Shown here piece by piece: positions 60,576 through 64,000 of a stretch of 64,000 nt of DNA (the stretch's first letter is position 1; the number at the start of each line of letters is the position of its first letter). The stretch is taken from positions 806,001-870,000 of the forward strand of contig CAVTXA010000009.1 in assembly GCA_963738545.1 (NCBI GenBank), written 5' to 3'. The position numbers and the translations under genes were made by a program. The DNA comes from Bog-756 sp963738545 (GTDB lineage: Bacteria; Actinomycetota; Acidimicrobiia; Acidimicrobiales; RAAP-2). The notes below the pieces were generated by a model. That model saw only the letters and a program-made list of their open reading frames with translations. It did not search any database and had not been told where the DNA came from.

Positions 60576-62465
60576 CTAGATCCTCCAACTCTCCGGCGTG
60601 ATGCCCTGGAGCGGACTCGCAGGCTCGAATCCCTGGAGGTTCTTCTGGATCTCGTAGATCGGGTTTCCGGCGTTGGGCTGCCAGACACCGGGAAGCTGCT
60701 CGGCCAGGTAGTTCTCGTAGGTGGTCAACGGCGTCTGGGTGGTATTGGTGGCGATAATGTTGGCGTCGTTGGTCGGGTCGGAGTAGCTACCCGAGTTCGA
60801 CCCCGCCCCGGTCTGGAAGATGGACTCGCCCGTCGGGTAGTAGTCCGGCGAGAAGATCCATCCCGCTCCCCAGTTCTCCAGCTCCCACGAGCAGCCCTTG
60901 CTGCCGGCCTTGCAGGGGATGGCGTTGCCGATGACGGTGTTGAACGAGGCCTGGGAGAGGCTCATGTTGATCCCGGCCTGGCCCCAGGAGGACTTCTCGG
61001 CGTTCATGAGTTCCGTGGTCGACGTGGTACCCGACGCATACTGCAGGTTGAAGGCCAGCTTGGCGCCCTTGGCGATGCCGGCGCCGCACTGCGTGGCCCC
61101 GGTTCCCGGCGACTGACAGGTGGAGGTGCCGTTGGGCACGACCTTCCAGCCGTGGTCCTTCAGCAGGGTCACGGCCTTGCCCGGGTTGTACGGATAGGGG
61201 TTGTCCTGGACCTCCTGGGACACGAAGGCGTTGGCCGGCTGGCTGGGTACGGGACCGTAGGTGCCCACCGAGTAGCCCTTGAAGATCTTGTTGTTGTAGA
61301 GCGGCTGGTCCACCAGCAGCTGCACGGCCTGTCGGAAGTACAGCTGCTTGAAGATGGGCCCGGCGTTGCCGCCATCCCCCGTGGAGTTGAAGTTGTAGGG
61401 GAAGTAGTTGATGGCCCAGCCGTAGAGCGGCGCGAGGGTGAAGTTGGAGAGCCGCGGATTGTTTGGCCCCGGCTTCAGGGCGTTGGTGGTCCCCTTGGTG
61501 ATGTCCTGGGTCGGCAGGTAGCCAACCGTGACCTTGCCGCCCACCAGCGCGTTGAACTCAGCCGAATCCGAGGTGAAGGGCAGCTCGACGAACTTCTGGA
61601 CGTTGCCGGTCACCGGACCGGAGTACGAGGGGTTGGGCACGAAGGTCACGTTGCCCGAGGCATCGAAACTGGACAGCTTCCACGGCCCGTCCACGACCGA
61701 CCAGATGGGACTGGTGGCGTAGGTGGACAGGGAGTTGTTGGCTGCCTTCGGGTTGGCGGGGTCGTAGCCGGACTGCTTGGACAAGAAGGTGTACACCGCC
61801 TTGCACTGCTTGTCGGCCGTGCCGTAGGGGGCCGCCGCGCAGCCGCCCGAGTTGGGTGCGCCGCCCTTGGCCGTGATGTCCCATGCGTTGGGCATGGGCG
61901 TGATCTGCGACAGCTCGTTGTAGGTGAACCAGTAATTGTTCACCGGCGCGGTCAGGGTGAAGGTCAGCTGCTCGGGGTTGTTGATGGCGATGGACTTGAC
62001 GTCATCGGGAAGGGCCCCTGCGGAGTACCCGGCCCAGTTGGCCTTCTCGGCGTGGAGCATGTTCATCCAGAACATGACGTTCTCGGCCGTCACCGTTTCG
62101 CCGTTCGACCACTTGTAGTTGTCGAGGTCGACCGTCACCGTGTTGCCGGCGCTGTTGTAGGTCGGCGCCGCCGCCAATGACAAGGGGATGTTGAGGTTGG
62201 GGGTGGCACCGTCACCGAACCAGTAGAGGGGCCGGTACATCAGGTACTGGAAGGTCTGGCTGTTATACACACTGAAGAAGGCCAAGCTCATGAACGGGAA
62301 GATGTAGTTCGGCGGCGCCTGCGGTGGTTCGGCGAAAGTCACTGTCGTCGGGTTCGACGCGGCTCCACTCACCGAAGCGGGGGCCAGGGCCAGGGTGGCG
62401 GCGGACATGGCCACCACAGCCAGACCCACTCCCAGCATCCTTCGAGCTCTTCCAATAAATTTCAT
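60576..62465 (-). CDS. ABC transporter substrate-binding protein, peptide family 5
   Basis: A 629-residue secreted binding protein. The start MKFIGRARRMLGVGLAVVAMSAATLALAPASVSGAAS is a Sec signal peptide with cleavage expected near residue 36. There is no lipobox cysteine, so it may be released or held otherwise. The body has YLMYRPLYWFG, VTVDLDNYKWSNGETVTAENVMFWMNMLHAEKAN, and late YASGTTSTTELMNAEKSSWGQAGINMSLSQASFN. These match the SBP_bac_5 family, which binds peptides, nickel or sugars; the substrate is unknown. The upstream region carries the operon promoter. Confidence 0.93.
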   Translation of the reverse strand: MKFIGRARRMLGVGLAVVAMSAATLALAPASVSGAASNPTTVTFAEPPQAPPNYIFPFMSLAFFSVYNSQTFQYLMYRPLYWFGDGATPNLNIPLSLAAAPTYNSAGNTVTVDLDNYKWSNGETVTAENVMFWMNMLHAEKANWAGYSAGALPDDVKSIAINNPEQLTFTLTAPVNNYWFTYNELSQITPMPNAWDITAKGGAPNSGGCAAAPYGTADKQCKAVYTFLSKQSGYDPANPKAANNSLSTYATSPIWSVVDGPWKLSSFDASGNVTFVPNPSYSGPVTGNVQKFVELPFTSDSAEFNALVGGKVTVGYLPTQDITKGTTNALKPGPNNPRLSNFTLAPLYGWAINYFPYNFNSTGDGGNAGPIFKQLYFRQAVQLLVDQPLYNNKIFKGYSVGTYGPVPSQPANAFVSQEVQDNPYPYNPGKAVTLLKDHGWKVVPNGTSTCQSPGTGATQCGAGIAKGAKLAFNLQYASGTTSTTELMNAEKSSWGQAGINMSLSQASFNTVIGNAIPCKAGSKGCSWELENWGAGWIFSPDYYPTGESIFQTGAGSNSGSYSDPTNDANIIATNTTQTPLTTYENYLAEQLPGVWQPNAGNPIYEIQKNLQGFEPASPLQGITPESWRI

Positions 62466-62892
62466 GGCGTGTACCCTTGTCTTCCTGCGGCCCCAGGGGC
62501 CACGATCGAAGTGCCAACGATTACCCGCCAGTAACAGCGCACCGTAACGCAAATGCAATCAACAAACCGCTTTCCGGTGGTCCCGTAACGGTATGTTCAC
62601 AATTGCTTCCCCGCACGATTTGCGTGTGCGAACGATACCCCAAGTTCGATTTTCTTGAACATAGGCGGATCTACCTGCGGTAATCGTCAGACAGAGTCAC
62701 CGATCGAAGCTGGTGACGGACGGGTGCCTCGTCCAACCCTGCCCGTAGCCGATGGCCACGTTGTCGGGTGCCGACCTGCGTGCTAGGACCCGCGTCGGGA
62801 CCAAATTGAGGTTGGCCATGTGACATTGCGCTGCACGCCATGTCCTGTGGTGATGTTCAGAGTCCAGTGAGGGCGCTGGCCCGATGGCCAGT
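62466..62892. promoter_or_regulatory. 427-base intergenic region upstream of the importer operon, AT-richer than its surroundings
   Basis: No credible gene is seen. A weak minus-strand promoter candidate is TTCAAG (62659-62654) and TATCGT (62637-62632), 16 bases apart. It would leave a leader of about 160 bases before the binding-protein start. GTAAC occurs three times (near 62531, 62544 and 62585), CGTAACG twice. The half nearer the GNAT gene end (62700-62892) shows nothing I recognise. The low GC in an otherwise GC-rich window is itself a sign of a control region. Confidence 0.4.
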
Positions 62893-63690
62893 TCACGAGG
62901 GGACCGGGACCGACATCCCCCACTGCTCCTCGACCGGGGCGAAGCCGAGGGAACGGTAGAGCCCGGCCGCCGGTCCGCCACGGTCGGCCACGATCACCAG
63001 TAGTCGCGCCCCCCACACGTCGACGGCGAACGACCCGGCCCGGGCCAGCAGCGCCGAGGCGAAGCCACGGCGTCGGTAGCCGGGAAGCGTGCCGACGTTC
63101 TGGTAGCGAGCCACTCCCCTCCCGTCCGAGGCGATGCCCGTCACCGAGCACAGGGCGCCATCCGTGAACACGCCGAAGTACTCGGTGCACCGTCCCTCCA
63201 CCATCCTCCTGGCTTCGTCGGTCCTCCGCTCCAGGTAGCCGCGGTGGCCCACCGCCAGGGGTTCCTGCTCGGCGTCCAGGGCCAGCTGGAGGAGTAGGTC
63301 GTCTCCCCAGTCCTCGTCGGACCGGAGCGGTCGGATCGTCGCCGGCCCGTCCAGGTCCACGGCGGTCGGAGGGCGCTTCGCGGTCAACACCACACCGAGA
63401 TCGGGTTCCAGCCCGACCGGTGACCTGAACGTATGTCGTTCGGGGATGGCGGTGACGTCGATTCCGAACGTCATGTGGTCGGCTTCGGGGAACTCCTCGA
63501 TGAAGTTGGCGGTCCACTCGGCCAGATCGTCGGCGGCGGGAGGGTTCGGCCACAGGAGGAAGTTGCCCCAGTGGAAGGACGGGTTCTCCGGCGTCCGGAC
63601 CACGATGTATCGGCCACGCTCGATGATCGACGATCCGGCCAGTCCCCGGACCATGAGGTCGGTGCGATACCCCAACGACCGGACCTCCAC
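62893..63690 (-). CDS. GNAT family N-acetyltransferase
   Basis: A 265-residue protein. The N-terminal part (VEVRSLGYRTDLMVRGLAGSSIIERGRYIVVRTPENPSFHWGNFLLWPNPP) matches a GNAT subgroup I recall with SLGYRTDLxxxRLxGS starts. The C-terminal GNAT core has YFGVFTDGALCSVTGIASDGRGVARYQNVGTLPGYRRRGFASALLARA, with the acetyl-CoA loop QNVGTLPGYRRRGFAS. GTG 63690 was taken because the subgroup begins here; the in-frame upstream codons look non-coding. The substrate is unknown. Confidence 0.85.
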   Translation of the reverse strand: MEVRSLGYRTDLMVRGLAGSSIIERGRYIVVRTPENPSFHWGNFLLWPNPPAADDLAEWTANFIEEFPEADHMTFGIDVTAIPERHTFRSPVGLEPDLGVVLTAKRPPTAVDLDGPATIRPLRSDEDWGDDLLLQLALDAEQEPLAVGHRGYLERRTDEARRMVEGRCTEYFGVFTDGALCSVTGIASDGRGVARYQNVGTLPGYRRRGFASALLARAGSFAVDVWGARLLVIVADRGGPAAGLYRSLGFAPVEEQWGMSVPVPS

Positions 63691-63741
63691 CTCGGGAAAC
63701 GTACACCGACCGGGACCTGCGGGTAGGGTCCCTGGACGCCG

Positions 63742-64000
63742 ATGCAGTATGTCGCACTCTTCTTCATCGTCCTCGGGGTGAACCTGCTTCCGGCCTTCGG
63801 CCCACCCACCTGGACCATCCTGGTCTTCGCCCGCCTCAACTGGCAGCTGAACGCGGTCGCCCTGGTGGTGTTGGGGGCCATCGCCGCGGCCTCCGGTCGG
63901 TACCTGCTGGCTCGCGGGGCCCGTCGTTTCCGGGGCCACCTGAGCGAAACACGCCGGGAGAACCTGGCTGCGGCGAGTGACGCCCTCCTCCATCGCCGGG
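63742..64000 (+). CDS. Membrane protein, N-terminal part cut by the window edge
   Basis: 86 codons are in the window, from ATG 63742: MQYVALFFIVLGVNLLPAFG, a first helix, then PPTWTILVFARLNWQLNAVALVVLGAIAAASGRYLLARGARR, a second helix. A charged stretch (LSETRRENLAAASDALLHRR) leads off the edge. The helix pattern resembles a small VTT/DedA-like or drug-export-type membrane protein. It is divergent from the GNAT gene with about 50 bases between. Function unknown. Confidence 0.6.
   Translation, partial: MQYVALFFIVLGVNLLPAFGPPTWTILVFARLNWQLNAVALVVLGAIAAASGRYLLARGARRFRGHLSETRRENLAAASDALLHRR

Noticed and set aside
62477..62683. 68-codon ORF in the gap upstream of the importer operon
   Set aside because: No ribosome site, no conserved motif, and composition like random translation of an AT-richer control region.
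1..64000. Phage, transposon, CRISPR, toxin-antitoxin or tRNA genes
   Set aside because: I looked for recombinase and transposase motifs, direct-repeat arrays and tRNA-like cloverleaf segments in the gaps and found none I could support.

Overview
The window is GC-rich, densely packed bacterial DNA with many 4-base stop/start overlaps (ATGA, GTGA) and frequent GTG starts. It fits an actinomycete (Actinomycetota). Support comes from a PimA/PatA/PgsA phosphatidylinositol-mannoside set, a cysteine ligase of the mycothiol MshC type, a coenzyme F420-dependent NADP reductase, and an HIT protein next to thrS. A secreted protease carries tandem GYWLVASDGGIFSFG repeats, a repeat family I associate with Acidimicrobiia, so an acidimicrobial lineage is my best inference. 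I see no tRNA, rRNA, CRISPR array, insertion sequence or phage gene.

Layout. 1-10 kb: a mannosyl-phosphate-type glycosyltransferase, response regulator and start of a histidine kinase (one operon); an AI-2E-family permease; a flippase-like membrane protein; polyphosphate kinase; and two SEDS (RodA/FtsW) genes around a DUF151 nuclease-like gene. 10-49 kb: a long, almost entirely minus-strand housekeeping block. Read in its direction of transcription it runs mshC-like, thrS, HIT, VOC, pgsA, patA, GGDEF, pimA, M48 protease, yceI (with divergent marR), pdxS, pdxT, yebC, ruvC, ruvA, ruvB, queA, tgt, yajC, secD, secF, rel, hisS, aspS, rarA, S53 protease, DUF948, small membrane protein, alaS, ruvX, mltG, aroE. 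From memory the conserved members keep the order of Mycobacterium tuberculosis Rv2614c (thrS) down to Rv2552c (aroE), so the inserted genes (VOC, GGDEF protein, M48 protease, yceI/marR, queA-tgt, S53 protease) stand out. 49-64 kb: an accessory metabolic stretch with F420 reductase, InhA/FabI-like reductase, two SnoaL-like proteins, an acyl-CoA-dehydrogenase-like flavoprotein, an aldehyde dehydrogenase, a TetR regulator coupled to a nitronate monooxygenase-like enzyme, and a complete peptide-type ABC importer whose fused ATPase gene faces its permease genes. A GNAT acetyltransferase and a partial membrane protein close the window.

How the genes work together. The central block joins translation (alaS, aspS, hisS, thrS), queuosine tRNA modification (queA, tgt), protein export (yajC-secD-secF), the stringent response (rel), Holliday-junction processing (ruvABC, ruvX, rarA), vitamin B6 synthesis (pdxST) and cell-envelope lipid mannosylation (pgsA, patA, pimA).

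Two genes are broken by single-base frameshifts as read here: ruvX (one extra base near 12.42 kb) and the S53 protease (one base missing near 17.97 kb). Assembly error is a real possibility for both. The most notable signals are a promoter flanked by two palindromes between yceI and marR, a product-inhibitable diguanylate cyclase embedded in the PIM operon, and a YajC with a long Asp/His-rich tail.
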